Positions 41,516 through 51,277 of a stretch of DNA of 64,000 nucleotides are shown piece after piece; position 1 is the stretch's first letter, and each line of letters begins with the position of its first letter. This stretch comes from Flavobacterium sp. IB48. Its GTDB lineage: Bacteria; Bacteroidota; Bacteroidia; Flavobacteriales; Flavobacteriaceae. Location: the NCBI RefSeq assembly GCF_016405855.1, contig NZ_JAEFCA010000010.1, positions 1 to 64,000 on the forward strand, written 5' to 3'. The notes under the pieces were generated by a model. The model did not search any database and was not told the DNA's origin. It saw only the letters and a program-made list of their open reading frames with translations. Position numbers and translations under genes: made by a program.

Positions 41516-42064
41516 TTAGCTAATTTCTAAAAGAACATTATATTTTTCAAGGCTCGCCAAATCTTCGATAGAATTAATATTGGTCAATTTTTCGTGTTCT
41601 TCTACTTCTTTTCGAACTTCGATATGTTTTATTGCTTTTCTAAAACGGCGCACTTCTTCCAAATTAGATAAAATCAATCCTGGAACCTGAACACTTTTTC
41701 CGTCTTTATCTTTAGCAACCATTGTAAAATAAGATGAATTACAATGTTTGATAGCTCCTGTCTGAATGTTTTCTGCTTCTACACGTATACCTACAATCAT
41801 AGAACTTCTTCCAACATAATTTACAGAAGCTTTCATTGTTACTAATTCTCCAACTTCGATTGGTTTCAAAAAGTTTACCGTATCTACAGAGGCAGTCACA
41901 CAATAATTTCCGCTGAATTTTGATGCTGATGCAAAGGCAATTTGATCTAACAATTGTAAAATATATCCTCCGTGAATTTTCCCGCTAAAGTTGGTATGCG
42001 AAGGCAACATTAATTCTGATATACTAACTTTTGATGATGAAACGGGTTTAAAATCTGTACTCAT
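41516..42064 (-). CDS. Acyl-CoA thioesterase (hotdog fold)
   Basis: A 182-aa cytoplasmic thioesterase of the BFIT/YciA-like family. It shows LMLPSHTNFSGKIHGGYILQLLDQIAF, with the hotdog Asp and His, and ITASVDTVNFLKPIEVGELVTM-like beta strands. It hydrolyses acyl-CoA to free fatty acid and CoA. Chain-length preference cannot be read. It precedes the VOC gene with a 41-nt gap. Confidence 0.92.
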   Translation of the reverse strand: MSTDFKPVSSSKVSISELMLPSHTNFSGKIHGGYILQLLDQIAFASASKFSGNYCVTASVDTVNFLKPIEVGELVTMKASVNYVGRSSMIVGIRVEAENIQTGAIKHCNSSYFTMVAKDKDGKSVQVPGLILSNLEEVRRFRKAIKHIEVRKEVEEHEKLTNINSIEDLASLEKYNVLLEIS

Positions 42065-42139
42065 GTTTTTGTTTTTGGTATTTTTTTGATTAGTTGTATT
42101 CTATATTACGTTAGTCTTTCTTCTTGCGTCTTTACCCTT

Positions 42140-43513
42140 CTAATTCAATAACTCATTTTCATCTGAATTTATCGCTCTTGCAATAATATTGTCTGGAAGC
42201 GATTTCTTTGCTTTTGCTCCCATTTTTTTTAATCTTTCTACGCTCGAAATCAGGTTTCCTTTTCCGTCAACCAGTTTATTCATGGCGCTTTCGTATTCAG
42301 TTTTAGTGTCTTTTATTTTATTTCCTATTCGGACTAAATCGGACACAAAACCTTCAAATTTATCATATAAAGCTCCTGCTTGTCTTGCAATCTCTAACGC
42401 ATTTTCTTGCTGTTTTTGATTCGTCCACATACTGTCAATTGTTCGTAAAGTTGCCAAAAGCGTACTTGGCGTAACAATTACAATATTTCTATCAAATGCT
42501 TTTGTATATAAAGAGGGATCTTCGTTTAAAGCAATTGCAAAAGCGGGTTCCATTGGAATAAAAAGCAGTACAAAATCGGGACTTTCCATTTGATACAAAT
42601 CATGATAGTTTTTACTTCCCAATTGCTCAACATGCCTTTTTATAGAAATAACATGTTCTTTAAGAAATTCTATTTTTAAAAGTTCCGACTCTTCGTTTAC
42701 CCATTTTTCGTAAGCTGAAAGCGAAACTTTAGAATCAACAATCATTTTCTTACCATCCGGAAGATTAATTACAACGTCTGGCAAAACACGATTTCCTTCG
42801 CTATTGGTAAAACTTTGCTGGACTTCATATTCTCTTCCTTTTTCTAATCCTGATTTTTCTAAAACACGTTCTAGAACCAATTCTCCCCAATTTCCCTGCA
42901 TTTTACTGTCGCCTTTTAGAGCTTTAGTAAGATTTAAGGTTTCTTTGCTCATTTGCGCATTCATTTCGCTCAAACCAATAATCTGCTGACGAAGTGCTGC
43001 ATGATAATCTATGCTTTCTTTATGTGTTTGTTCTACTTTCTGTTCAAATACCAAAATTTTATCCTGCAAAGGAGTTAGGATATTTTTCATATTAACGGTA
43101 TTCTGTTCGGTAAACTTAGCCGATTTTTCTTCTAAGATTTTATTCGCAAGATTTTCAAACTCTTTAGTGAATTTTTCCTGAAGTTCATTGATTTCGCTTT
43201 TTTGTTCTTTATGACGTTCCCATAAATTTTCAAAATCAACTTCTTTTTTAGAAAGCTGAATTGCCAAACTATCTTTTTCGGTTCGGATGTTTTCTTTCTC
43301 AGCAATATTTAACTGCAATTGTTTCTGAAAATTATTTTTTTCGTTTTCAAACTGCTCTTTCTGCATTTGCAATTGACCGTTTAACGCATTCAATCTTTCC
43401 TCAGAAATGACTTTTTCTGACTGAAATTTTGATGCAGAAAGCATTCTACCTACGTATATGCCCATAAAAAGTGCAACAACAAAGCCTAATAAAAACGGTA
43501 TATAATCAGACAT
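42140..43513 (-). CDS. rmuC: DNA recombination protein RmuC
   Basis: A 457-aa protein with a short N-terminal membrane helix (about 7-23), a long coiled coil (25-170), and the PD-(D/E)XK-like nuclease domain (about 200-400) containing GNWGELVLERVLEKSGL, LPDVVINLPDGKKMIVDSKVSL and FVLLFIPMEPAF. RmuC limits inversions at short repeats. The protein is full length. Confidence 0.95.
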   Translation of the reverse strand: MSDYIPFLLGFVVALFMGIYVGRMLSASKFQSEKVISEERLNALNGQLQMQKEQFENEKNNFQKQLQLNIAEKENIRTEKDSLAIQLSKKEVDFENLWERHKEQKSEINELQEKFTKEFENLANKILEEKSAKFTEQNTVNMKNILTPLQDKILVFEQKVEQTHKESIDYHAALRQQIIGLSEMNAQMSKETLNLTKALKGDSKMQGNWGELVLERVLEKSGLEKGREYEVQQSFTNSEGNRVLPDVVINLPDGKKMIVDSKVSLSAYEKWVNEESELLKIEFLKEHVISIKRHVEQLGSKNYHDLYQMESPDFVLLFIPMEPAFAIALNEDPSLYTKAFDRNIVIVTPSTLLATLRTIDSMWTNQKQQENALEIARQAGALYDKFEGFVSDLVRIGNKIKDTKTEYESAMNKLVDGKGNLISSVERLKKMGAKAKKSLPDNIIARAINSDENELLN

Positions 43514-43646
43514 AACTAAGTTTATTTTACGTAAAAGTACGCAATAATACGTAGTGCTTAGTTTTTAAAACGGAAATTTCACTAATTCATTCTCAATTCA
43601 AACTAAACCAACATTTTATTTTTTCAAAAAAAATAAGAACCTCAAC

Positions 43647-43673
43647 GCAACCTTTTTTTAAAACTGCTATCTA
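43647..43673 (+). promoter_or_regulatory. Candidate ECF-sigma promoter
   Basis: GCAACC (43647-43652), 15 bases, TATCTA (43668-43673). This resembles ECF-type promoters (AACC-like -35, (CG)TCTA-like -10) and differs from the housekeeping pattern. It lies in front of the gene cluster that encodes an ECF sigma factor. Confidence 0.5.
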
Positions 43674-43700
43674 CTAAAATATAAACCTATCAAAATAATT

Positions 43701-44576
43701 ATGAAAAAAATAATGCTTGGCTTATTTGTAGCCTTCGGATTCAGTGCCTGTTCTCTTAATGATGGAAATAACTATGTAGATTGTGGTTCTAATACTGTTG
43801 TAAATTTTACTGGTTTTCCTTTCTCATGTAATTATAGCGAAAAAACATTGCAAAATAATCCTGCCGCAATTGTTGTTGGATCTCAGGAAAAAATGAATCA
43901 ATATTTTACAAAACATACTAACAATTGCCCTGTTGCAAGTGACCCAAATATTGATTTTACAAAAGAATATTTGGTTGGACTTTTTGCTGGCGCTAAACCT
44001 ACAAGCGGTTACGAAATTGTAATTAGCTCTATTGTAGAAAACAATTGCGAAATCGTTGTGAACTATTACGAAAAAACCCCGGCTGTCGGCGAAAATGTAA
44101 CTCAAACCCCAACTTACCCAACTAATTTTGTTTTGATTCCGAAAACATCAAAAGGAATGATTTTCAACAAAACAACAGAGAATGCAGATAATATTGTTAT
44201 TGGAAGTTTTAACAACCAATGTGCTAGTTCAGATTGCCAAAAATTCTACCAAATTAACGATTACAATACTTTAAAATTCTTAAATGTTGGTGCAAAACAA
44301 TATGATTTTGGACAATACAGATACACTCCAACAATTAAAAGAGGCGAATATACTTTACTTTTAAAAGAAGTTCCTGCAGAGATTTTAGCTTTAAAAGGAC
44401 AAACTAAAACATACGGTACTCCAGATGCAGGAGATCAGGGTGGAGTTTATTTTGAATTGCGTCAAGCAGGAAACACTACAAAAATTTATATAGACAACAA
44501 TGACACAGCAGATCAAAGTGCTGACGTAAAACAATTCAAGAAAAAGATTCAAGACAAAATTACAAGCTTAAAATAA
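43701..44576 (+). CDS. Lipoprotein with PrcB-like domain
   Basis: A 291-aa lipoprotein (GFSACS lipobox; Cys17). The N-terminal half (about 50-165) resembles PrcB_C-type domains: YLVGLFAGAKPTSGYEIVISSIVENNCEIVVNYYEKTP. A second beta-rich half follows. PrcB domains are found with proteases at the cell surface. It is the first gene of an operon-like group with an exported protein and an ECF sigma/anti-sigma pair. Confidence 0.72.
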   Translation: MKKIMLGLFVAFGFSACSLNDGNNYVDCGSNTVVNFTGFPFSCNYSEKTLQNNPAAIVVGSQEKMNQYFTKHTNNCPVASDPNIDFTKEYLVGLFAGAKPTSGYEIVISSIVENNCEIVVNYYEKTPAVGENVTQTPTYPTNFVLIPKTSKGMIFNKTTENADNIVIGSFNNQCASSDCQKFYQINDYNTLKFLNVGAKQYDFGQYRYTPTIKRGEYTLLLKEVPAEILALKGQTKTYGTPDAGDQGGVYFELRQAGNTTKIYIDNNDTADQSADVKQFKKKIQDKITSLK

Positions 44577-44584
44577 TTTAAATC

Positions 44585-44986
44585 ATGAAGCATCTCTTTT
44601 TATCTTTTATTGCCTGCTTTCTTTTTACATCAATGATTTCTGTAAATTCTTCTAAAGAAAAAATTACAGGATCAATAATCAATACTTGGATTTGGGAAAA
44701 ATCTATAGGAGGTTCTAGCAATCCTTATGTGGCTACCCCAAAATCAATTGGGTTTACTAAGAAAATTATCTTCACCCAAAACGGAAGAGTTATTACTTAT
44801 AAAAACAATGTAGAAATAAGAAACAGTCTTTATCAGATAGAAAAAGGAAAAGCATATTTTGACCAATCAGAACGTGATCTAATTACGTTCGAAGGCAAAA
44901 CCTACGTGATAGAAAACCTTGACAATCAAAACTTAACAATAGTAAGTAACCATCAAGATGGTACTCGAACTATTTTTAAAAGATAG
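44585..44986 (+). CDS. Exported hypothetical protein
   Basis: A 133-aa protein with a signal peptide (hydrophobic core 4-18). The mature part is beta-rich and lipocalin-like in pattern (TWIWEKS...KKIIFTQNGRVITYKNN...DGTRTIFKR), but I cannot assign a family. It starts 8 nt after the PrcB-like lipoprotein gene and is probably co-transcribed with it. Confidence 0.75.
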   Translation: MKHLFLSFIACFLFTSMISVNSSKEKITGSIINTWIWEKSIGGSSNPYVATPKSIGFTKKIIFTQNGRVITYKNNVEIRNSLYQIEKGKAYFDQSERDLITFEGKTYVIENLDNQNLTIVSNHQDGTRTIFKR

Positions 44987-44988
44987 TT

Positions 44989-45014
44989 TTGTAAGCTATT
45001 TAAAACTATTTTTG
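44989..45014 (+). promoter_or_regulatory. Promoter before the ECF sigma gene
   Basis: TTG at 44989-44991, a short 15-base spacer and TATTTTTG at 45007-45014. It ends 11 bases before the TTG start. Confidence 0.5.
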
Positions 45015-45025
45015 CAAAATCAAAT

Positions 45026-45589
45026 TTGAACCATTTCTTGAAAGACGAGTTAGAAAAATATATCAAACTGTGCATTAAAAATGACAGAGAGGGACAACTG
45101 AAAATTTATCAGTTGTTCTCTCCTGTTTTATATGGCATCTGTTTGAAATATATGAAGAATGAAGATGATGCGAAAGATGTTTTTCAGGAAGCTTTTGTAA
45201 TTGCCTTTCAGAAAATAAGCCAGTATAAGTTTGAAGGAAGTTTCGAAGGCTGGCTAAAACGGATTTTTATAAACAAACTCATCGAGACTTTAAATAAGAA
45301 GAAAAAAGAAAGTTTCTATTTGGATGTTTTTGATCCTGACACCGATTTTATAGAAGAAGAGGAATTAGAAGTTATTCCGATAGAACAGGAAAAACTACTA
45401 GAATACATTCGGGATTTGCCAGATCAATATCGGACGGTTTTTAACTTGTATGTATTTGAAAAAATGAAACACAGAGAAATCGCCGAACTACTAAAGATCT
45501 CCGAAGGGACATCAAAATCAAATTTAAATCGCGCCAAACATATATTACAAAAGCGAATTTTGAGCATAAAAAATTTTAAAACAGCATGA
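45026..45589 (+). CDS. ECF-family RNA polymerase sigma factor
   Basis: A 187-aa sigma-70 protein. Region 2 (about 20-90) shows FSPVLYGICLKYMKNEDDAKDVFQEAFVIAFQKISQYKFEGSFEGWLKRI and region 4 (about 125-180) QYRTVFNLYVFEKMKHREIAELLKISEGTSKSNLNRAKHIL. The TTG start is the only reasonable one before the conserved region 2. It overlaps the next gene by 4 nt (ATGA), the normal arrangement for a sigma/anti-sigma pair. Confidence 0.92.
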   Translation: MNHFLKDELEKYIKLCIKNDREGQLKIYQLFSPVLYGICLKYMKNEDDAKDVFQEAFVIAFQKISQYKFEGSFEGWLKRIFINKLIETLNKKKKESFYLDVFDPDTDFIEEEELEVIPIEQEKLLEYIRDLPDQYRTVFNLYVFEKMKHREIAELLKISEGTSKSNLNRAKHILQKRILSIKNFKTA

Positions 45590-47235
45590 AGAAGCATAAA
45601 ATAGAAGATATTTTTTCATCAATGGAAGACTTTTCGAGTGTTCCGCCTCCAGAATTATGGGGTCAGATTGAAGAAAAATTAGACAAACCTAAAAAGAAGA
45701 AGAGAGTTGTTCTTTGGTGGTCGGCTGCTGCATGCTTATTATTAGGGTTGCTTCTACCTTCAATATTACATTTTACTGCTTCGCCTGAAAATATCAACCT
45801 CAACAAAGGCGGTTTAGAAAACAGCAACAATAGTGTTGTTCTTGACAAAAAAACAAATAACAACTCTAGCAACAAAAATCTAGATCAAAATAAAAATATT
45901 GGTAAAACGGTAGATTCTTTAAATGAAAATTCAGTAAGAAAAAATCAATTTAATACCAAATCTGGAATTCAAGTTCAAGAGACTTCTGTAGCTCAAACAA
46001 ATTCTAAAAACAAAACGAATAAAAAAGATTCTAAATATAGCACTCCAAATGTTGCCAATACTCCAAACGAATCGGTTGCATTTCAGAATTCTAGTATTTC
46101 AGAAGATAAATCGCTTGTGAAATCTTCTAGCAAATCTATCTTAGGAAATAATTTAAAAACTTCTAATAAAGGAATTTCTGAAGAACGTATTGCATTTGGC
46201 AAACAAAGTAAATTTAACTCGACAGCAAACAAATCGCTCTCAAAATCTATTTTTGACGATCAATTGACAGCTAAAAACAACAAAAATATTGCTTTCAATA
46301 GCCAAAGTTCTTCTGTAAACAACAGCTCTTCTGTAAACAGCAATGTATATAAATCGAATACTTCTATTTCAGTAAAAACTGAAAATAACCGTACGGATAA
46401 AGCAGTTATCATAAAAGACGATGTAAAGCTTAATAACACTTTAAGCAAAACAGACTCTATTCAATTGGCTGAACTTCAGAATTTGGAAAAAGGTATTTTA
46501 TCTCCTGAAAAGACAAAAGAAGAAAAAGAGAAAAAAGACAATTTGATTGATAAAAAAGAAAGATGGGCAGTTGCTGTTTTTGCTGGTGTTGCAAGTTCTG
46601 AAAACACTAAAAACGAAAAAACTCTGGGCAACGTAAACGATTCTAAACAATCTAATTCTTATGGAGTTAAAACAAAATACAGCATTAATAAAAAATGGGC
46701 TGTTGGATCTGGTTTAAAAATTAACGAATTAGGCCAAAGCGTTGCCAATGTATCGTATGTAAGTGCCAAAAACAATGCTTTTTTTGCTCCAGACTCTTAT
46801 CCAGTTGCTGCTGCTGGCAATCAACCAAGTCAGGATTATCTTTTGATTTCTAATAGCACAAAAGAAGCTCTGAAGAATGAAAACGTGCAAACGGGTAAAT
46901 TGGATCAAAACTTAAGATATATTGAGATGCCACTTGAGGTTTCTTATTCTATTTTTAATAAAAATAAAGCCAGCATTAATTTAAACACTGGAGGTTTTGT
47001 TGGTAAACTAATTTCTAACAATGTGAATTTGGATGGACATTCTATTGGAGAAAATATGAATGCTAACGATTACGTTTATGGTTCTACTTTAAGCAGTACG
47101 GTTCAATATCGTGTGTACAAAAAAACCAATGTTTTTGTTGAACCTGCTATGAATTATTATGTCAATCCGTTAAACAGCCAGTCTTTCAACCAGTTTCAAT
47201 GGGGATTAAATTTTGGCCTTAATGTTGCTTTCTAA
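45586..47235 (+). CDS. Membrane anti-sigma-like protein with C-terminal beta-barrel
   Basis: A 549-aa protein. The N-terminus is cytoplasmic and lacks the zinc HxxxCxxC motif (IFSSMEDFSSVPPPELWGQIEEKL). One membrane helix lies at about 45-63. A long Ser/Asn/Lys-rich periplasmic linker (about 70-310) follows, then a C-terminal domain (about 325-549) with alternating aromatic beta strands ending in NFGLNVAF, typical of an outer-membrane barrel. Coupled to the sigma gene by ATGA, it may signal envelope state across two membranes; this is inferred. Confidence 0.75.
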   Translation: MKKHKIEDIFSSMEDFSSVPPPELWGQIEEKLDKPKKKKRVVLWWSAAACLLLGLLLPSILHFTASPENINLNKGGLENSNNSVVLDKKTNNNSSNKNLDQNKNIGKTVDSLNENSVRKNQFNTKSGIQVQETSVAQTNSKNKTNKKDSKYSTPNVANTPNESVAFQNSSISEDKSLVKSSSKSILGNNLKTSNKGISEERIAFGKQSKFNSTANKSLSKSIFDDQLTAKNNKNIAFNSQSSSVNNSSSVNSNVYKSNTSISVKTENNRTDKAVIIKDDVKLNNTLSKTDSIQLAELQNLEKGILSPEKTKEEKEKKDNLIDKKERWAVAVFAGVASSENTKNEKTLGNVNDSKQSNSYGVKTKYSINKKWAVGSGLKINELGQSVANVSYVSAKNNAFFAPDSYPVAAAGNQPSQDYLLISNSTKEALKNENVQTGKLDQNLRYIEMPLEVSYSIFNKNKASINLNTGGFVGKLISNNVNLDGHSIGENMNANDYVYGSTLSSTVQYRVYKKTNVFVEPAMNYYVNPLNSQSFNQFQWGLNFGLNVAF

Positions 47236-47281
47236 CAAGAATTTGCAGTAATTTTCAAGAATACTTGAGAATTGAATTTTT

Positions 47282-47791
47282 ATGAATTTTACTACTGCTC
47301 CAGCTGATTTGCTATTAAGCAAAGAAAGCGTTTATGATAAGGCTGAATTATTGCTTGCTTCTTTGCAAAAAGAAAGTGAAAGTGACGAATATAAGGCGCA
47401 TCGTTTTCTAATAAACAATAAGAAGATTTGCTATCGAGAAGCAAAAGTTACTCCAACCAAAACAGGACAGTTTGTTACTTTATGGAAACGCAATCAAACT
47501 GGGATCATTGAACCTTTCGCCTATTCTGACGATATAGATTTTGTAATTATCACTGTTCGAAAAGATCAGAATTGGGGACAATTTATTTTTCCAAAAAAGA
47601 TAGCGTTAGAGAAAGGTATTTTTTCTACCCAAAACAAAGAAGGAATTAGAGCGACAAGAGTATATCCGCCTTGGGATGAAACCTCAAGCAAACAAGCTCA
47701 AAAAACACAGAAATGGCAATTGGATTATTTCTTTCTTTTTACCGATCAAGGTCAAATCGATTTTAATGAAATCCGAAAAATATTTATATAA
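47282..47791 (+). CDS. MepB-family protein
   Basis: A 169-aa soluble protein of the MepB family (named from a Staphylococcus aureus gene next to a multidrug efflux system). It shows YKAHRFLINNKKICYREAKVTPTKTGQFVTLWKR and RATRVYPPWDE. Biochemical function is unknown. It follows the anti-sigma-like gene by 46 nt. Confidence 0.88.
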   Translation: MNFTTAPADLLLSKESVYDKAELLLASLQKESESDEYKAHRFLINNKKICYREAKVTPTKTGQFVTLWKRNQTGIIEPFAYSDDIDFVIITVRKDQNWGQFIFPKKIALEKGIFSTQNKEGIRATRVYPPWDETSSKQAQKTQKWQLDYFFLFTDQGQIDFNEIRKIFI

Positions 47792-47792
47792 A

Positions 47793-47822
47793 AAAAGGCA
47801 GTCTTAAAATGACTGCCTTTTC
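47793..47822. terminator. Bidirectional terminator
   Basis: AAAAGGCAGTC-TTAAAAT-GACTGCCTTTT between the converging MepB and large nuclease genes. Confidence 0.9.
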
Positions 47823-47839
47823 CAATTAATAGTAAGCAC

Positions 47840-50800
47840 TTATTTTTTAATCACTTTATCTTTAAAAATAACTTTATTGTTTTCGGTAACCGTGTAAAAA
47901 TAAACTCCAGCGACTAAATTATTAACAGCAATAACTGCAGTACTAACTTCAGATTCATTTTTAACGTTAATTGGATTTCCAATGGCACGTCCATTAAAAT
48001 CGTATAATCTAATTTTCAAATCTCTTGCTTGTGCTGTTTTGATATCAAAATTTAAAACATCTGTTGCAGGATTTGGATAAGCTTTTACGAAATATTTGTT
48101 TTTCGCTCCAAAATCAGGTGTAGAAAGTACGTCTTCTTTCAAATAGAAACGAGCAATTACCGGTCCGTGGTCTGAAGTTGTTGTGGTATAGTTTTTAACA
48201 AAATTTCTTGGGTCATAAACTGCGATTGAGTTATCTATGTAATCTTCATTCAATTCATCAGAAATTAAAATATGATCTAAAAATCCTTTTGAACTTAAAA
48301 AACTATAAGCTCCAGCCTGACTAATGCCTAATGTCAAAGCATTATAACCAGTTGTATCTTCTACAAATTTCTGATAAGATGACGGTGTATTTGCATTACC
48401 AACCCAAGCTTTTACATCATCATTAAAATCTCCTAAAAGAATTAAATTTGAATTTGGATATTCTGTATCTAATGCATCTTTAAGGTAATCTATATCGTAT
48501 TTGCGCTGATTGTATTTTGAAATATCAGTTCCGCTGTTTGCACGTGCGTGAAGATCAATTAAGTTAATTTCTTTTTTAATTCCGCCAATATTAGCCTCAA
48601 CTTGAACCAAATAAGGAAGACGTCCCGATGAGAAAAAACTATCATCATTCTCTTCTGGAGTTTTTGTTCCTGGATAATTTGGTAAAACCACCGTATTCGC
48701 AAGAATTTGATCGAATAAATCTTTAAACAATACTTTTGTACTTTTTACAGTAGTTGTTTGTGTATTGTAAATCACAACTAGTTTTTGTGGTGGATAATAA
48801 GGATCTAAAGGCTTAAATGAATACGACCAAGAAGTTGAGATTGTTTTGTCGAATGTTTTTCCGTTGATGCTAATTTTTTTAATTAATTCTTCAAGAGCCA
48901 AGTCATCAGAAACTTCTTGAACTACATAAACATCTGCATTTAATGTGTTCATTACTTTAGCTGCGTTTTCTATTTGTAGTGCATCATTCGTTGGGCCAAA
49001 TTCTTTACCAGTAGCATCTCTAACATCGGTTCCAAAAAACTCTAAATTATAAGATACTACATCGTAAGTATCTGCTTTTAATATAGAAGTTCCTGTAAAT
49101 AAACCAATTTGTTTAGTTAGAGAGCTTCCTGTAACGGTTAAAACGCCAGAGATTGTTGGTTCTTTTGTTGTTGGAACAAATCTTGCATAAATTGTTTTTC
49201 CTGCTTCTGATTCGGCAGAAGTAACAATAACACTTGATGCAAATGAAACATTATCTAATGATAACTCGTAAGACGCTGGAGCAGTAATAGTAATATCATC
49301 ATAACCTGCAGCATTAAAAACAAAAGACTGACTAGCAGAAACCGAATTCGGGCTTACATCTGCAAAATCTAAAAATGGGTTTGAGTCCACATATTTTGAT
49401 TCATCGATAATAGCAAAATCATCAAAAGACCATTCTGCAGCATTATCAAGCCCACCAGAAGTCGTTTCGTAAACCCAAGCCAAATAAGTATGATCTGTTT
49501 TATAAGCTATTAAATTTATATATTCTGATTTTTCGTAAGTTCCTGTATTACCTGGAAATTTACCATCTAGTGGCGTCCATGTGGCTGTATTGGGATCACT
49601 TACTCCGTCGTAGTTTGTAGAAACTACTAATTTTAAAGATGGTCCATCATAATATTGACGAGAATAAAAAGATAATAACGGAATGTGGTTAAAACTATCT
49701 AAACGTAATCTTGGAGAAATTAACCAGTCTTTACTAGCTCCAGCATCTGAATATCCGTTCATTAAAACTGCACCAGTTCCAGAGTTAACATTTCGTGATT
49801 GGTTAGTATAAGACCATTTGTTTAAAGGTCCCGCCTCATTATATTGTACCCAATTACTGTTTACAAAAACATTTGCATCGTCAAAATTTTGTACTAAAGG
49901 ATTTACTCCAAGCGCTGTCAAATTAACCGTTTTAGTTGTCCCACCTGTTGTTTCATGAATTATTGAACCTGTAAAACTGGCAACTGAAGTAGGAGTGAAT
50001 TTTACATAAACTGTTGGTGTGGCATTAGAATCAAAATCGGTTGGAACAAAAGTTAAAGATGATGAATATGTTGCATTATCTTTTGAAATTTGGAAATCTC
50101 CTGAAGCAGTAACCACTACATTTGCAGTAAGATCTGAAGCTCCTATCTGGTAATTTTTAACTAAAGGATCAAAATTTGGTTCGGTACCACCTAAATTTAA
50201 TACCGCAACCGAAGGAGATATAGCAGGAGGCATAACACTTAGCGTTGTTACATCTACTCTATTAACTGATGCTTGAATATTTCCTGCAATGTCTTCTGAA
50301 ATAGAAAAAATAGAATATGCTGTATTTAAAGGCAACCCTGTAAAACTTGCTACATATTCTTGAGAAGAATTTGTTACATCAAAAACTCCTGCTTGCAAAG
50401 CTGCAGTTCCATTAGAATCCTGCCCTGCTTTTATTTGTGCAATTGTTGGTTCTTCGCTACCACCTGGTAGTAAGACATAATACGTTTTTCCAATTTCATC
50501 AATTTTATTAATAAAATCAAAACTTTCTGCTAAAACATTTGCTGCTTTTGGGTAACCTGAAATATTAGCTGGAGCGAAAGTATCTTTTCTAATATCTAAA
50601 TCATCAATTGCAAAAGATGGACGCCCTCCACTGCCTGAAATTTGTCTTGAAGCCCAACGTATTTGAACTACAGGCTGATTATCACATTCTGCAGGTAAAG
50701 TAATTTTTCTTAGTTGAGGATTTTGTGGCGCAGTAGTATTACTAATTTGATTGCTAGAATTATTTCTATATGCCGTTCCTAAAAGTGAAATAAAATCTCC

Positions 50801-51277
50801 CGTAGTACCAACTCTATATTGCAAAATCACTTCATTAACTCTCGTATTTGTAGCATCAGAAGGATTTCTTATTGTCATTACATTATATGTAACCTGTACA
50901 TTTGTTGTTCCAACACTTGAAAAAGCAAAACCAATTGTAAGATTGACACTTCCTGTGTTTAAAAAACCTAGTTTACCAACATAATTATAAAAACCTCCTG
51001 AATTAGTATTTGCACCTTTGCCAATAAGTATAGTATTATAATCTGTAAAAGTTGGAGAAGTCAAGTATTGAGTTACTCCACCATCATTACCACCAAGTGT
51101 CCAACCTTGAAATCCTGCTGGAAACTGTGCATCTGTAGCTAGCCATGATTCAAAATCTTGTTTGTAAGGTAATGGTTCTTGCGCCTCTGGATTAGTTTGA
51201 CCAAAAAGATCTCCAGAAAAGCAAGCAAAAAAACACAAAAGAGCCAGAATAAGGCGCGAAAAGTAAAGTTTTTTCAT
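47840..51277 (-). CDS. Large T9SS-secreted multidomain nuclease-like protein
   Basis: A 1145-aa secreted protein with a signal peptide (about 1-27). Domains in order: a MAM-like jellyroll (about 40-230), a fibronectin-like and Ig-like region (about 230-450), a cleaved-adhesin jellyroll (about 460-635), another Ig-like repeat (640-725), and a DNase I-like endonuclease domain (about 735-1050). The nuclease part carries VSYNLEFFG, VYVVQEVSDD, LIDLHARANSG, LLGDFNDD and SDHGPVIARF. The end (AYPNPATDVLNFDI...IFKDKVIKK) is a type A T9SS sorting domain, indicating surface attachment or release. Confidence 0.9.
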   Translation of the reverse strand: MKKLYFSRLILALLCFFACFSGDLFGQTNPEAQEPLPYKQDFESWLATDAQFPAGFQGWTLGGNDGGVTQYLTSPTFTDYNTILIGKGANTNSGGFYNYVGKLGFLNTGSVNLTIGFAFSSVGTTNVQVTYNVMTIRNPSDATNTRVNEVILQYRVGTTGDFISLLGTAYRNNSSNQISNTTAPQNPQLRKITLPAECDNQPVVQIRWASRQISGSGGRPSFAIDDLDIRKDTFAPANISGYPKAANVLAESFDFINKIDEIGKTYYVLLPGGSEEPTIAQIKAGQDSNGTAALQAGVFDVTNSSQEYVASFTGLPLNTAYSIFSISEDIAGNIQASVNRVDVTTLSVMPPAISPSVAVLNLGGTEPNFDPLVKNYQIGASDLTANVVVTASGDFQISKDNATYSSSLTFVPTDFDSNATPTVYVKFTPTSVASFTGSIIHETTGGTTKTVNLTALGVNPLVQNFDDANVFVNSNWVQYNEAGPLNKWSYTNQSRNVNSGTGAVLMNGYSDAGASKDWLISPRLRLDSFNHIPLLSFYSRQYYDGPSLKLVVSTNYDGVSDPNTATWTPLDGKFPGNTGTYEKSEYINLIAYKTDHTYLAWVYETTSGGLDNAAEWSFDDFAIIDESKYVDSNPFLDFADVSPNSVSASQSFVFNAAGYDDITITAPASYELSLDNVSFASSVIVTSAESEAGKTIYARFVPTTKEPTISGVLTVTGSSLTKQIGLFTGTSILKADTYDVVSYNLEFFGTDVRDATGKEFGPTNDALQIENAAKVMNTLNADVYVVQEVSDDLALEELIKKISINGKTFDKTISTSWSYSFKPLDPYYPPQKLVVIYNTQTTTVKSTKVLFKDLFDQILANTVVLPNYPGTKTPEENDDSFFSSGRLPYLVQVEANIGGIKKEINLIDLHARANSGTDISKYNQRKYDIDYLKDALDTEYPNSNLILLGDFNDDVKAWVGNANTPSSYQKFVEDTTGYNALTLGISQAGAYSFLSSKGFLDHILISDELNEDYIDNSIAVYDPRNFVKNYTTTTSDHGPVIARFYLKEDVLSTPDFGAKNKYFVKAYPNPATDVLNFDIKTAQARDLKIRLYDFNGRAIGNPINVKNESEVSTAVIAVNNLVAGVYFYTVTENNKVIFKDKVIKK

